Assembly: GCF_005116575.1 (NCBI RefSeq)
Contig: NZ_SWCN01000004.1
Coordinates: 1 to 64,000, forward strand
Source: Desulforhopalus sp. IMCC35007
GTDB taxonomy: Bacteria > Desulfobacterota > Desulfobulbia > Desulfobulbales > Desulfocapsaceae
DNA: 64,000 nucleotides
Direction of reading: 5' to 3'
In this document: positions 1-9,344 of the stretch, piece after piece
Position numbering within the stretch: position 1 is the first letter of the stretch
Layout of the letters: each line of letters opens with the position of its first letter
Notes under the pieces: generated by a model
What the model saw: the letters and a program-made list of their open reading frames with translations, nothing else
Databases searched by the model: none
What the model was told of the DNA's origin: nothing
Translations under genes and position numbers: made by a program

Positions 1-2
1 CG

Positions 3-446
3 GTCCGAGGAGTGAAGGTTGTTGCCAATGAAGAGGCGATGGCTGAGGCAAAACGCAATTACGGATATTTTGCACTGTTGAGCAATGAGATCAAAGACGC
101 AGTTGAGGCGCTGGAGGTCTACCGCAATAAAGACCTGGTGGAAAAGGCCTTTGACAATCTGAAAGAACGGCTGAATCTACGCCGGACGGTCGTCTCTTCG
201 GAACAAAGTTTGAACGGTAAGCTCTTTGTGCAATTCATTGCCCTGATTTTTTTATCCTCTATCACGAAGAGAATGCAGGAAAATAATCTGTTTAAGAACT
301 ATACGATGCAGGAGGTGTTGGACGAACTCGACATTATTGAATGCTTTGAAGTGCCGGGACAGCAGCTTCAGATTGGGGAAACTACGAAACGCCAGATTGA
401 ACTTTATACTAAATTGGGTGTCACGCCACCGGCATCGTTACAATAG
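3..446 (+). CDS. Transposase C-terminal fragment, IS4/IS1634-like (partial at window edge)
   Basis: The frame is open to the left edge, so the N-terminus lies outside the window; the GTG at 12 is only the first possible internal start. The visible part is the last ~145 residues of a DDE transposase. It carries the YREK-type signature of the IS4 superfamily, Y-x2-K-x3-E-x6-K, within YRNKDLVEKAFDNLK, where the Glu would be the last member of the catalytic DDE triad. A hydrophobic helix (FVQFIALIFLSSI) follows, as is usual in these enzymes. No terminal inverted repeat is obvious downstream. A second, unrelated transposase scrap follows directly, so this edge is a mobile-element graveyard. Whether the element is intact cannot be judged from here. 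Family-level call is fairly sure, subgroup is not. Confidence 0.7.
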   Translation, partial: VRGVKVVANEEAMAEAKRNYGYFALLSNEIKDAVEALEVYRNKDLVEKAFDNLKERLNLRRTVVSSEQSLNGKLFVQFIALIFLSSITKRMQENNLFKNYTMQEVLDELDIIECFEVPGQQLQIGETTKRQIELYTKLGVTPPASLQ

Positions 447-459
447 CCCGGGAATTTAG

Positions 460-682
460 GTTATAACTCAGTCTAAAGACGGAATTTCCTCTCTCAAGCT
501 TGCCCGTATTCTTGGCATTTCAGCTAACGCTGCCTTACGGATAAAACATAAATTACAACAAACTATGAAAGAACATGATGACCATGTACCTCTTAGAGGG
601 TTGGTTCTTATCGATGATGCATACTGTGGTGGCAAAAAGCGTGATGGCAAAAGAGGCCGAGGAGCTTCTGGAAAAAAATCTT
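460..682 (+). pseudogene. IS1595-family transposase remnant
   Basis: Translation from 460 (after a TAG at 457-459) gives ~75 residues with the hallmark of IS1595-type (ISXO2-like) transposases. A helix-turn-helix segment (SSLKLARILGIS) leads to RIKHKLQQTMKEHDD, then to the first catalytic block VLIDDAYCGGKKRDGKRGRG. In intact relatives, as I recall them, this block reads DDAYWGG, so the Cys here looks like decay. Similarity stops near GASGKK (about 678). The N-terminal zinc ribbon and the rest of the catalytic domain are missing. The piece is therefore a truncated, inactive fragment. Its downstream border abuts the tail of an older host gene at 686-799. Confidence 0.7.
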
Positions 683-685
683 TGA

Positions 686-799
686 CAACCAGATGCCTAC
701 TATACTGGATCTTCTGGATATTTCTTTGCCCCGGGCACCGGTTATTACTCTTCAGCCATGATGTCATCGCCCTATTATCTGAGCAAGTATAGACAATGA
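686..799 (+). pseudogene. 3' remnant of an unknown gene truncated by the IS1595-type element
   Basis: After the transposase similarity ends, a frame different from the transposase frame reads about 37 codons and ends in TGA at 797-799. The peptide is rich in Tyr, Gly and Ser (e.g. YYTGSSGYFFAPGTGYY, later SSPYYLSKYRQ). The TGA overlaps the ATG of the following MFS gene as ATGA (796-799), the arrangement of translationally coupled genes in an operon. I infer that this is the surviving C-terminus of the gene that used to precede the transporter. No function is recognisable. It could also be chance, because the segment is short and low in complexity. Confidence 0.4.
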
Positions 800-1992
800 A
801 CAAGCCACACCTCAAAAACATCTACTGCCTCTGCATAATCAAGCTCTCCAAGTGGCTGATGCTGATTATGCCGGTGGTGGCTCTGTTTTACAACGAGAAT
901 GGTCTGGATGAGTTTGATATTTATCTGCTTCAGGCTGTCTATTCGATAAGCGTTGCTATCTTGGAAATACCTTCTGGGTACATGGCCGATGTGGTTGGCC
1001 GCAAAAAGACCCTGGTGTTTGGTTCGATACTTGGCACCCTCGGTTTTGTACTCTACTCAACATCCCACTCTTTTTATGGTTTTCTCGTCGCCGAAATCAT
1101 CCTGGGCATCGGTGGCAGTTTTATATCAGGCGCTGATTCAGCCATGCTCTTTGACACTCTGGCTTCTGCCGATCTCAAACACAAATATTTAAGTTTTGAG
1201 GGAAGGATAACATCCCTTGGAAATGTTGCGGAAACCTTGGCCGCAATTCTTGGTGGAGCGATTGCAGGTTTGCTCAGTTACAGATCGGTCTATATTGCCC
1301 AGGCCCTTGTTGCATCAATTGCAATTCCAGCCTCTCTTATGCTGATAGAACCCACGCGGAAGACCAGCAGGATTGGCACAAGTCTTGGCAACAACATCTC
1401 TCATATACTAAAGGTTTGTAAAACTTCACTTTTCACTGACCCAAAACTCAGTTCGGCCCTTCTTTTTTCCTCGGTTACGGGCATTGCAACACTGTGCATG
1501 GCCTGGACGGCACAGATCTATTTTGTTTCTCATGGATTTAAGGAAATGACCATTACCCCACTCTGGGTCCTTCTTAATCTGACCGTGGCATTTTTTTCGG
1601 GTTTTGCAGTGACAACCCAACAACTCTTTGGCCCAAAGCCCCTTTTCTTTTGTATTATGATTTACATTCCAGCAACTTACATATTGCTCGGAATTTTTCC
1701 CATTGCCGCAGCCCTTGTATGCCTATGGTTATTTTTTGCAATCCGTGGCTATGCAACACCTGTACTCAAAGATCTCATCAATCAAAACTGTGATGCGGCA
1801 ACCCGCGCTACAGTACTTTCAATCAGAAGCCTTATTTACAGAGTTGGCTTTGCAACTCTTGGCCCCCTCATCGGCCTCATCGCCGGGAAATTTTCATTGG
1901 CAGCAGCCCTCGTCACAACTGGAACTCTCCTGCTCATATTATCTTGTGTTACAGGGTTTTATCTTTACCGACAAGCACCTGAATATTTTTAA
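796..1992 (+). CDS. MFS transporter
   Basis: A 398-residue, strongly hydrophobic protein of about twelve membrane segments, the usual size for the major facilitator superfamily. The loop between TM2 and TM3 holds the family motif A as GYMADVVGRKK (residues 61-71), the gating signature of MFS antiporters and uniporters. A central cytoplasmic loop near residues 185-205 separates two six-helix halves. It presumably exports or imports a small solute across the inner membrane; the substrate is not predictable. The ATG overlaps the stop of the truncated upstream frame (ATGA), so the gene was probably coupled to a lost partner. The IS scar upstream may have changed its promoter. The family call is solid. 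Confidence 0.85.
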   Translation: MNKPHLKNIYCLCIIKLSKWLMLIMPVVALFYNENGLDEFDIYLLQAVYSISVAILEIPSGYMADVVGRKKTLVFGSILGTLGFVLYSTSHSFYGFLVAEIILGIGGSFISGADSAMLFDTLASADLKHKYLSFEGRITSLGNVAETLAAILGGAIAGLLSYRSVYIAQALVASIAIPASLMLIEPTRKTSRIGTSLGNNISHILKVCKTSLFTDPKLSSALLFSSVTGIATLCMAWTAQIYFVSHGFKEMTITPLWVLLNLTVAFFSGFAVTTQQLFGPKPLFFCIMIYIPATYILLGIFPIAAALVCLWLFFAIRGYATPVLKDLINQNCDAATRATVLSIRSLIYRVGFATLGPLIGLIAGKFSLAAALVTTGTLLLILSCVTGFYLYRQAPEYF

Positions 1993-2167
1993 ATATCGGT
2001 AAGGATTGTGCGCCCTCCATAAATATTTTTACCAAAAGTACCAGTTTCACAAATCGATTTGACTCGGACAGCCAAAATCAGTAACATCATTGGTAGTATA
2101 AAAACTTTCACTGTATACCTCTTTTGTTTGCTCAACCTGAGCTTAAAACAGCGCCGCCCTAAAATCG

Positions 2168-4258
2168 ATGTCAAACCAGGAAAACGAAATATTGCAGCGT
2201 AGGCTTGATGAAGCTCTCTTGCAAATTTCACGGCTTGAAGCAACTCTCAGCAAGCAACAGAAAACCCTCGAAGAAACGCAGCAGGCCTACCTGCAACAAC
2301 AATCAATTGGCCAAGAATTCGAGCAGGAAAGAAATAAATACAGGAAATTATTCAATTCAGCAAATGACGCGATTTTTGTTGTCTCACTTGACCGCAAAAA
2401 TGATAACTTTGGCTGCTTTTCCGATGTCAACAACGTGGCATGCAAGCGATTGGGCTATACAAGAGAAGAACTCTTGAAAATGAGCCCCTTTGATCTCAGT
2501 CCAAGAAAAGCCATGGCAAGCAACAAAGCCCTCGCTCTGCGCCTTGCAAGAAAGGGCTATGCCACCTTTGAAACAGACTGTTTACACAAAAACGGTTTCA
2601 TTTCGCCAATTGAAGTCAATGCGCAGCAACTGACCGTAAACGGTAAAAGTTTTTATATGGGTATCGCTCGCGATATCACCAAAAGACGACTGAGCGAAAA
2701 AGCAATCCGTCAAAGTGAGAGCCTGTATCGTCTGTTGGCTGACAATGTCCATGACGTTATCTGGACAACAGACAGCAAATTAGCTCCACAATATGTGAGC
2801 CCTTCATTTTTTCAACTCACGGGGGTCACACAGGAGCAAACTATTCCACTCATCAAAGAGAAGATTCTTGCAACCTCTCCCTTTATGACTCAAACCCCGT
2901 CGGTGCCCTTCACCTCCGAAAGTAGTTCTGTCCACTGGGAATCCTGCATCGAAACCCATGAGAACAAAATCATCTGGATCGAATCCATAGCCTCCCCCCT
3001 GCCACAAAGGCAGAACGACGGAAACTTTGCCGGTATGATTGTCGTCACCAGAGATATAACTACCCGAAAGAAGATGATTTTAGAGCTTGAAGCGGCAAAA
3101 GAAGATGCTTTTCTGGCAAGTCAGGCAAAATCAACCTTTCTTGCCAATATGAGTCACGAGGTGAGAACACCGATGAATGGTGTTCTCGGAATGCTCCAGC
3201 TCCTCACTTTGACCAACCTTGATTCTGAACAATTTAAGTATGTTGAGGCGGCAACCTCTGCGGGTACAAACCTGCTCACCATCATTAATGACATCCTTGA
3301 CTATTCCAAGATCGAGGCCGGTAAACTGCGCATCACCCCCGAAGTGTTCCAACTTCGGCAAATGGTTCGGACCCTGGTTAACTCTTTTGAAACCTCGGTC
3401 AATCCCGCATACGTCTGTCTGAATTACGAGATCGCAGATAACATCCCTGACACCCTCAAGGCCGATCAGACACGGATTCGACAGATACTTTTTAACCTTG
3501 TTGGCAACGCCGTCAAATTCACCGAAGAAGGCCAGATACTGCTTACAATTAACAAGGTAAAGGATCTCGAAAAAGGAAAAATTGTCCTTGAGGGAAAAGT
3601 TACTGACACCGGCATTGGAATTCCCATAGGGAGTGAAGAAAAACTCTTTGAACTCTTCACCCAGCTTCATTCAAGCGAGCAGAAAAAATTCAGAGGAACC
3701 GGCCTGGGCCTTAACATCGTCAGGCAACTGGTCAATCAAATGGGAGGCACTATCTACCTGAGCCGCAACAAGACGAAGGGCACCACAGTGACCTTTACCA
3801 TAGTCGTAGATACCATAAAGCCCTTGCATGAAAGTCCCAGTGAACTCTTCCAACCACCTGCACTTACAAGTCCCAACCGGCGACTCTCCACCCTTGTGGT
3901 AGAGGATGAACAGATTAACCAGCAAATCCTCCAGGCTATCCTGACAAAACTGGGCCATAAGACCACCCTTGCTGCCAATGGCGCACAGGCACTGAAACTG
4001 CTTGAAACTCATCGCTACGATATCATACTCATGGACGTCCAGATGCCGGTTCTGGATGGTATTGAAACAGCCAGAAAAATAAAATTTTCTAAGGAATTCT
4101 CAGCAGCAAGACACATTCCGATTATTGCCCTTACCGCATACGCCATGGCGGGGGATCAGGAAAAGTGTCTTGCTGCGGGAATGGACAGCTACCTGTCAAA
4201 ACCTGTGGACGTAAAAGCCCTGGACCTCCAGCTCAAAAAACTCACCGCCGACAACTAG
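2168..4258 (+). CDS. Hybrid sensor histidine kinase (PAS-PAS-HisKA-HATPase-REC)
   Basis: 696 residues, no membrane segment, so a cytoplasmic sensor. Order of parts: coiled coil (about 5-60), PAS 1 (about 60-170, ending GIARDITKRR), PAS 2 (about 185-300, ending VVTRDITTRK), HisKA with phospho-acceptor His330 in NMSHEVRTPMN, HATPase with N box Asn447 (VGNAVKF), G1 box DTGIGIP (480-486) and G2 box GTGLGLNI, then a receiver domain with Asp623 (LMDVQMP) and Lys678 (LSKP). All key residues are present, so it should autophosphorylate and relay to its own receiver. No response regulator or HPt gene lies beside it, making it an orphan hybrid kinase. The gene ends in TAG and faces leuD. The signal sensed is unknown. 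Confidence 0.92.
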   Translation: MSNQENEILQRRLDEALLQISRLEATLSKQQKTLEETQQAYLQQQSIGQEFEQERNKYRKLFNSANDAIFVVSLDRKNDNFGCFSDVNNVACKRLGYTREELLKMSPFDLSPRKAMASNKALALRLARKGYATFETDCLHKNGFISPIEVNAQQLTVNGKSFYMGIARDITKRRLSEKAIRQSESLYRLLADNVHDVIWTTDSKLAPQYVSPSFFQLTGVTQEQTIPLIKEKILATSPFMTQTPSVPFTSESSSVHWESCIETHENKIIWIESIASPLPQRQNDGNFAGMIVVTRDITTRKKMILELEAAKEDAFLASQAKSTFLANMSHEVRTPMNGVLGMLQLLTLTNLDSEQFKYVEAATSAGTNLLTIINDILDYSKIEAGKLRITPEVFQLRQMVRTLVNSFETSVNPAYVCLNYEIADNIPDTLKADQTRIRQILFNLVGNAVKFTEEGQILLTINKVKDLEKGKIVLEGKVTDTGIGIPIGSEEKLFELFTQLHSSEQKKFRGTGLGLNIVRQLVNQMGGTIYLSRNKTKGTTVTFTIVVDTIKPLHESPSELFQPPALTSPNRRLSTLVVEDEQINQQILQAILTKLGHKTTLAANGAQALKLLETHRYDIILMDVQMPVLDGIETARKIKFSKEFSAARHIPIIALTAYAMAGDQEKCLAAGMDSYLSKPVDVKALDLQLKKLTADN

Positions 4259-4363
4259 ATCGACAATAGGTTTCCGATACGTTCAGTTCTGACAGAAATA
4301 CAACCTCCCGGTAGCACTCCGGACCAAAGGGATAAAAAAGAATTTTCAAAGTGCAGCGCCCAA

Positions 4364-5014
4364 CTAGGCAAGCTGATCCTCAAACAACCAGGGACATACC
4401 AGCTTCTGAGTTTCCTCATATTTTTTTATGAGGTCCTTTTTTTCCAGGGTCAGACCGATATCATCCAACCCTTTGAGCAGACAGGTTTTTCGAAAAGGAT
4501 CAATGTCAAAATGCAGCCGTTTTCCTGTTGGAACCACAACCACCTGAGAGTCAAGGTCCACAGTAAGCTCCGCAATCTCTCCCGACTCGACACCCTGAAA
4601 CAGCATATCGATCTCCTCTGCTGGCAAGACAAGTGGCAGAATTCCATTCTTAAAACAGTTGTTGTAAAAAATATCGGCAAAACTGGGGGCAAGAATGGCT
4701 CTGAAGCCAAAATCAAGCAAGGCCCAGGGTGCGTGCTCTCTACTTGAACCACAACCAAAATTTTCCCTCGCCAGAAGAATGGTCGCAGCCTTGTATTTTT
4801 CCTGATTCAAGACAAAATCAGGATTAATGGGCCTGGTACTGTGATCCGTACCGGGCTGCCCTTCATCGAGATATCTTAACTGGTCAAAAAGATTTGGACC
4901 AAAGCCGGTTTTCTTCACAGCCTTTAAAAACTGTTTGGGTATGATCAGGTCGGTATCAACATTCGCCCGGTCTAAGGGTACTACAATGCCACTATGTTGC
5001 GTAAATGCTTGCAT
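4364..5014 (-). CDS. leuD: 3-isopropylmalate dehydratase small subunit
   Basis: 216 residues, the normal size for LeuD of the bacterial two-subunit enzyme. With LeuC it isomerises 2-isopropylmalate to 3-isopropylmalate in leucine biosynthesis. Recognisable family segments include the N-terminal [22 protein letters not shown] and [16 protein letters not shown] (about residues 83-98), the swivel-domain substrate loop. It starts 9 bp after leuC ends, so the two are co-transcribed from the leuC side. The gene converges on the hybrid kinase across about 105 bp. leuA and leuB are not in the window. Confidence 0.95.
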   Translation of the reverse strand: MQAFTQHSGIVVPLDRANVDTDLIIPKQFLKAVKKTGFGPNLFDQLRYLDEGQPGTDHSTRPINPDFVLNQEKYKAATILLARENFGCGSSREHAPWALLDFGFRAILAPSFADIFYNNCFKNGILPLVLPAEEIDMLFQGVESGEIAELTVDLDSQVVVVPTGKRLHFDIDPFRKTCLLKGLDDIGLTLEKKDLIKKYEETQKLVCPWLFEDQLA

Positions 5015-5023
5015 GATTATCTC

Positions 5024-6445
5024 CTAGTTCCAGGCGCGAATATCAACAAAATGACCTGCAATAGCCGAGGCTGCAGCCATTACAGGACTCACAAGATGCG
5101 TCCTGCCGCCAAATCCCTGACGACCTTCAAAATTGCGATTGGAGGTCGAAGCGCAATGTTCGCCCTCCCCCAGCTTATCCGCATTCATGGCAAGACACAT
5201 GGAGCAGCCGGGCTCCCGCCATTCAAAGCCCGCTGCAAGAAATATTTTATCCAACCCCTCTTGTTCGGCCTGCTGCTGGACAAGGCCAGAACCAGGCACC
5301 ACCAGCGCCTGCTTAATGGAAGAGGCAACTTTCTTACCTTTTACAACCTTCGCGGCCGCACGCAGATCCTCAATTCTTGAATTGGTACAGGAGCCTATAA
5401 AAACGCGGTCAAGCTGTATATCCTGAATCGACTGGCCTTCATTCAGCCCCATATAGCTCAGCGCCCGTCTGAGGGAATCCCGCTTTGAAGCCGAATCCAT
5501 CATATCCATTGTAGGCACCCTGCCACAAACACCTGTTACCATTTCAGGAGACGTGCCCCAGGTTACCTGGGGCTCTATGTCTGCCGAATTAATGACGACC
5601 AGCTCATCGAAATGGGCATCCTTATCTGAAACGAGGGTCTGCCAGTATTTTACAGCTTTTTCCCACATTGCACCTTTTGGAGCTAAAGGGCGACCCTTCA
5701 CATACTCTATGGTTTTAGCATCCACTGCAACAAGCCCTGCCCTGGCACCCGCTTCAATGGCCATATTACACAACGTCATGCGTCCTTCAATCGAGAGAGC
5801 AGCTACTGCCTCACCACCAAATTCAATAGTATATCCCGTTCCACCTGCCGTTCCAATCACGCCGATTGCGTGTAGAACGATATCCTTGGCAGTGACACCA
5901 GCCCCAAGCTGACCGTCAACCCTGATCAACATATTTTTCATTTTTTTCTGCACCAGGCACTGTGTGGAGAGAACATGCTCCACTTCAGATGTTCCTATCC
6001 CCTGAGCCAGTGCACCCAAAGCCCCATGGGTGGAGGTGTGCGAATCCCCGCAAACAATGGTCATGCCCGGCTGAGTAAGCCCCTGCTCAGGCCCGACCAC
6101 GTGGACAATACCCTGACGTTTATCTTCCATGCCAAACTGCACAATGCCCTGTTCCCTGCAATTGACATCAAGAATCTCGACCTGCAGACGGGACAGAGGA
6201 TCCATGATTCCTTTAATACCGGCTACACGTTCATCTTTTATTGTTGGCACATTATGATCCGGAGTCGCAAGATTTGCCGCAGTTCGCCAAGGCTTTCGAC
6301 CGGCAAGGTTGAGACCTTCAAAGGCCTGCGGCGAAGTGACTTCATGAAGCAGATGACGGTCTATATAAATCAGTGCAGTCCCATCATCTCTTTGCTCAAC
6401 AATATGGCTATCCCATAATTTATCGTACAACGTCTTTCCAGACAT
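5024..6445 (-). CDS. leuC: 3-isopropylmalate dehydratase large subunit
   Basis: 473 residues, full length for the bacterial aconitase-fold large subunit. The three cysteines that bind the catalytic [4Fe-4S] cluster are visible: Cys353 in IGSCTNSR, and Cys414 and Cys417 in GCSMCLAMN. Other family blocks are [15 protein letters not shown] (29-43) and [14 protein letters not shown] (132-145). The start is well supported: the minus strand reads AGGGAGGTAACCG directly before ATG. It is first in a leuCD operon, with the promoter presumably in the 441-bp gap upstream, shared with the divergent efflux operon. Stop codon TAG. Confidence 0.96.
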   Translation of the reverse strand: MSGKTLYDKLWDSHIVEQRDDGTALIYIDRHLLHEVTSPQAFEGLNLAGRKPWRTAANLATPDHNVPTIKDERVAGIKGIMDPLSRLQVEILDVNCREQGIVQFGMEDKRQGIVHVVGPEQGLTQPGMTIVCGDSHTSTHGALGALAQGIGTSEVEHVLSTQCLVQKKMKNMLIRVDGQLGAGVTAKDIVLHAIGVIGTAGGTGYTIEFGGEAVAALSIEGRMTLCNMAIEAGARAGLVAVDAKTIEYVKGRPLAPKGAMWEKAVKYWQTLVSDKDAHFDELVVINSADIEPQVTWGTSPEMVTGVCGRVPTMDMMDSASKRDSLRRALSYMGLNEGQSIQDIQLDRVFIGSCTNSRIEDLRAAAKVVKGKKVASSIKQALVVPGSGLVQQQAEQEGLDKIFLAAGFEWREPGCSMCLAMNADKLGEGEHCASTSNRNFEGRQGFGGRTHLVSPVMAAASAIAGHFVDIRAWN

Positions 6446-6886
6446 CGGTTACCTCCCTGGTAAAAATAATTTTAATCAACCTGTTTTATGGTAATTACAA
6501 AAACTCTAAAGACAACTTGGGATAAATTCCATTTCTTTAAAAACACTTGTCCTTACTTCCCCACTTTTTCTCGTTGGCCGTTGCGGCATCAGACCGTCAG
6601 TTTTTTTTGACCAATACCACGAGCTCTACCTCAATAAAAAATTCCTGACACCGACCTTTTCCCTGACAATTCTGGAGTGATTTTTCTTGACGCAATAAGC
6701 AAAAAACGATAAAAATTAAACAATTGCATATACACAAAACCACCAAATTGAAGGGCTTGCTCCAATCAGACCTTCTTCACTCAAACTTTCGCTTTTCTTT
6801 GACAAAACTCAAGAAAGTAGTACATATACATTATCTATTTAATCATTTACTGTAATACTTTTCATCAATTCACACGCAAGGGAAAA
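6446..6886. other. Divergent intergenic region between leuC and the RND efflux operon
   Basis: An AT-rich 441-bp gap between divergent genes. On the minus side it holds the strong leuC ribosome site next to the ATG. On the plus side, a TTGACA box at 6799-6804 and an AT-rich stretch (about 6821-6834) form a plausible promoter, and AAGGGA lies six bases before the tolC-like ATG. I find no leader peptide with a leucine run and no clear attenuator hairpin. The T-run at 6600-6608 lacks a good GC stem before it. Confidence 0.5.
6799..6834 (+). promoter_or_regulatory. Candidate sigma70-type promoter of the RND efflux operon
   Basis: A perfect TTGACA at 6799-6804 is followed after 16-19 bases by TACATATACATTAT, in which TACATA (16-base spacer) or ATATAC could serve as the -10 box. 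It lies about 55 bases upstream of the first gene. No dyad symmetric operator is obvious beside it. Position and -35 match are what I see; activity is inferred. Confidence 0.4.
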
Positions 6887-8209
6887 ATGAAAACCATTCA
6901 AACTGTCATTGTTCTCGGTTTCCTGATGGCCGCCAGCCCAATGAAGGCACAGGAAAACACAATCCTTCCTGAACCTCTCACAATTCAGGAAGCGGTTGCC
7001 ATTGCTTTAAAGGGGAATCCGGATAGTGCCATTGCAGAGCAGCGGATCGCCCAGGCCAAAGCTTCTGCCGCCATGGTCGAGTCTACAGACTACCCGTTGG
7101 TCAATCTCAGTACGGAATACGCTCAGACGAATAATCCGATGTATTCTTTTGGAAATATTCTGAATCAGGGTGAATTCGACGACACCATCGACTTCAATGA
7201 CCCGGGGCGAACCGATAACCTGCAACTCAAGGCCGCTGTCAATTACAGGATCTATAATGGCGGCCAGGATAAGGCAAGCAAGGCCTCGGCCATGGCTAGC
7301 ATCGATGCCATGAAGAGTAACCTCGTACAGGTCCAGCAACAGCTTGGCTTTGAAGTTGTAAAAACCTTTCACGCGGCAATCCAGGCCGAAAAGATGGTCA
7401 GCGTGCGCCAGCAAGCCCTGGAATCATTTACTGCAGCCCTATCGGTTGGCCAAGCTCGCTATGAAGCCGGGGACCTCCTCAAACAGGATCTGCTCAATCT
7501 TGAACTGCAGCAGGCCACAGCCAGTGAGGACCTGATCCTTTCAAAGCATAGTCTGGAACTTACAAAAAGAAGTCTGCTCAATCTTCTCGGTGAAAAAGAA
7601 GGCAACCTGGTTCTGAGCGAAACCAACAGAAAGGAACAGATACCCCCTGGCGCCATAGATTATCATAACCGCAGTGAACTCGTCACTCTCAGCCGCATGA
7701 AGGATGCCGCCCTGGCAGAACTGGAAAAAGCCCGAGGCTATAAGCGTCCAAAGGTTGACACTTTTGCCAGCTATCAGTTTGACAACGGCTGGGAAACGGA
7801 TGGCAGTGGAGATTCATGGATGGCCGGCATCCGTCTCAACTACAATCTCTATGACGGTAATAACGCCAATGCACAGGTCGCCCTTGCCAAAACCAGATTA
7901 ATGGAGCTTGAGTCGCAGATACAAAAGACTGCGCTTGCACTCAGCCTTGAGGTGGAACAGGCAAAACTCAATTACCAGCAGGCCAGAGAGCGCCTGACCG
8001 TAACAGAAAAGATGGTAGGTGTCGCCGAAGAGGCAGCAAGAATTGCCCGCGTCCGCTTCAAAGAAGGTGTCATCCTCTCCTCTGATCTCATCGATTATGA
8101 GACCAGGCGCTCTGATGCCCAGGCCAGATATTTTAACGCCGAGGCAATTTACCAGGTATCTATCGCCAACCTGCGCAGGGTCACCGGACTCGATCAGTTT
8201 TCCATATAA
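6887..8209 (+). CDS. TolC-family outer membrane efflux protein
   Basis: 440 residues starting with a Sec signal peptide (MKTIQTVIVLGFLMAASPMKAQ). The mature part shows the two-fold repeated outer-membrane efflux pattern of long helices: about 30-215 and 255-435, each with Ala/Gln-rich coiled segments such as ALQSVRQQ-like and AEEAARIARVRFKEG. These trimerise into an outer-membrane barrel with a periplasmic tunnel. It is the first gene of a tolC-adaptor-pump operon, with 25 bp to the adaptor, so it should be the dedicated exit duct of the RND pump downstream. The RBS AAGGGA lies just before the ATG. The family is clear; the exported compounds are unknown. Confidence 0.9.
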   Translation: MKTIQTVIVLGFLMAASPMKAQENTILPEPLTIQEAVAIALKGNPDSAIAEQRIAQAKASAAMVESTDYPLVNLSTEYAQTNNPMYSFGNILNQGEFDDTIDFNDPGRTDNLQLKAAVNYRIYNGGQDKASKASAMASIDAMKSNLVQVQQQLGFEVVKTFHAAIQAEKMVSVRQQALESFTAALSVGQARYEAGDLLKQDLLNLELQQATASEDLILSKHSLELTKRSLLNLLGEKEGNLVLSETNRKEQIPPGAIDYHNRSELVTLSRMKDAALAELEKARGYKRPKVDTFASYQFDNGWETDGSGDSWMAGIRLNYNLYDGNNANAQVALAKTRLMELESQIQKTALALSLEVEQAKLNYQQARERLTVTEKMVGVAEEAARIARVRFKEGVILSSDLIDYETRRSDAQARYFNAEAIYQVSIANLRRVTGLDQFSI

Positions 8210-8234
8210 TTTTTATCCGTAAGGAGATGGGTCA

Positions 8235-9290
8235 ATGACTCTTACAAAAACAATTATTCCTGCTCTTATTTTCTTCATCTCAGTTATGTTAGGCGGTTGC
8301 AAGGAGGAAGCTTCTCACAATGAAGGGGCTGACAATCTGCCTCCCCTACCTGCTGCCACGGTGAGTATAGCAACTGTAACCAGACAAATCGCCCCCAATC
8401 AGATTGAACTGGTCGGTACCGTCCAGGCTGTGGAACGGGCAGAAATTTCATCAAAGATTAGCGGGAACATCCTCTCTATTCCCGTAGACCTCGGCTCACG
8501 GGTAAAAAAAGGGGATCTGCTGGTTCAACTGAGTGCAGGCGAAATCTCTGCCCAACTGCAGCAGGCAGGCGCCCAACTTGAGCAGGCCAAGCGCAACCTT
8601 GACCGGGAAGAAAAACTGCTGAAGAAAAATGCTGCCACCCCTGAAATGGTGAAATCCTTAAAAGATGCGGTTCGCATCTCCCAGGCAGCCTATCTTGAGG
8701 CACAAACAATGCTCAACTATACCTCTATTGCAGCACCATTTGATGGTATTATCACCCAAAAGCCCGCAAATGCAGGAGATCTGGCCACCCCCGGTAAACC
8801 TCTTCTTCTCATTGAAGGGGAAAACAACCTGCAGATCTTGACGGATATCCCTGAAGCAATGATCAGTAAAATCAGTCTCGGCGATACCCTGCATGCAACG
8901 ATACCTGCCTCCAATACCAAGGTTTCCGGAATCGTCTCTGAAGTCTCTCCAACAGCTGACCCCTCCTCCAGAACTACTCCTATTAAAATCAAAATAGGTT
9001 ACGTAGCTCCATTACGCTCGGGACAATTTGCCCGCGTCACCCTGGCCCAGGAAGAGACAACAACCCTTACAATCCCGAAATCTGCTGTTGTTCCCTATGG
9101 ACAGATGCAACGGGTTTTTGTCGCCAAAGACAATACGGCCCAGCTTCGCCTGGTTCGTACCGGCGTTAGGATAAGCGGGACAGACGGTGCTGAGTATATA
9201 GAAATCCTCAGTGGACTTACAGAAGGAGAATCCGTGATAATCTCGGGTAACACTACTCTACAAAGTGGCCAGCCATTACAGATCCAGTAG
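8235..9290 (+). CDS. RND efflux periplasmic adaptor (membrane fusion protein), lipoprotein
   Basis: 351 residues. The N-terminus is a lipoprotein signal peptide with lipobox LGGC, lipidated Cys22. Next come the biotinyl-lipoyl half-motifs (about 65-100, IPVDLGSRVKKGDLL, and about 168-200, IAAPFDGIITQKPANAGD) flanking an alpha-hairpin, then beta-barrel and membrane-proximal domains, as in AcrA/MexA-type adaptors. It links the inner-membrane pump to the TolC-like duct. A good RBS (AAGGAG) precedes the ATG. The lipid anchor rather than a transmembrane helix places it on the periplasmic face of a membrane. The short hairpin suggests a compact adaptor. Confidence 0.92.
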   Translation: MTLTKTIIPALIFFISVMLGGCKEEASHNEGADNLPPLPAATVSIATVTRQIAPNQIELVGTVQAVERAEISSKISGNILSIPVDLGSRVKKGDLLVQLSAGEISAQLQQAGAQLEQAKRNLDREEKLLKKNAATPEMVKSLKDAVRISQAAYLEAQTMLNYTSIAAPFDGIITQKPANAGDLATPGKPLLLIEGENNLQILTDIPEAMISKISLGDTLHATIPASNTKVSGIVSEVSPTADPSSRTTPIKIKIGYVAPLRSGQFARVTLAQEETTTLTIPKSAVVPYGQMQRVFVAKDNTAQLRLVRTGVRISGTDGAEYIEILSGLTEGESVIISGNTTLQSGQPLQIQ

Positions 9291-9344
9291 CGGACCTGTT
9301 TACCTGTAACGACACTCATTCTCTATAATTTTAACGACAACGCC

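Noticed and set aside
6600-6608. T run as a terminator in the leuC-tolC gap
   Set aside because: No stable GC-rich stem precedes it on the plus strand; only GCCG-TTG-CGGC, too short.
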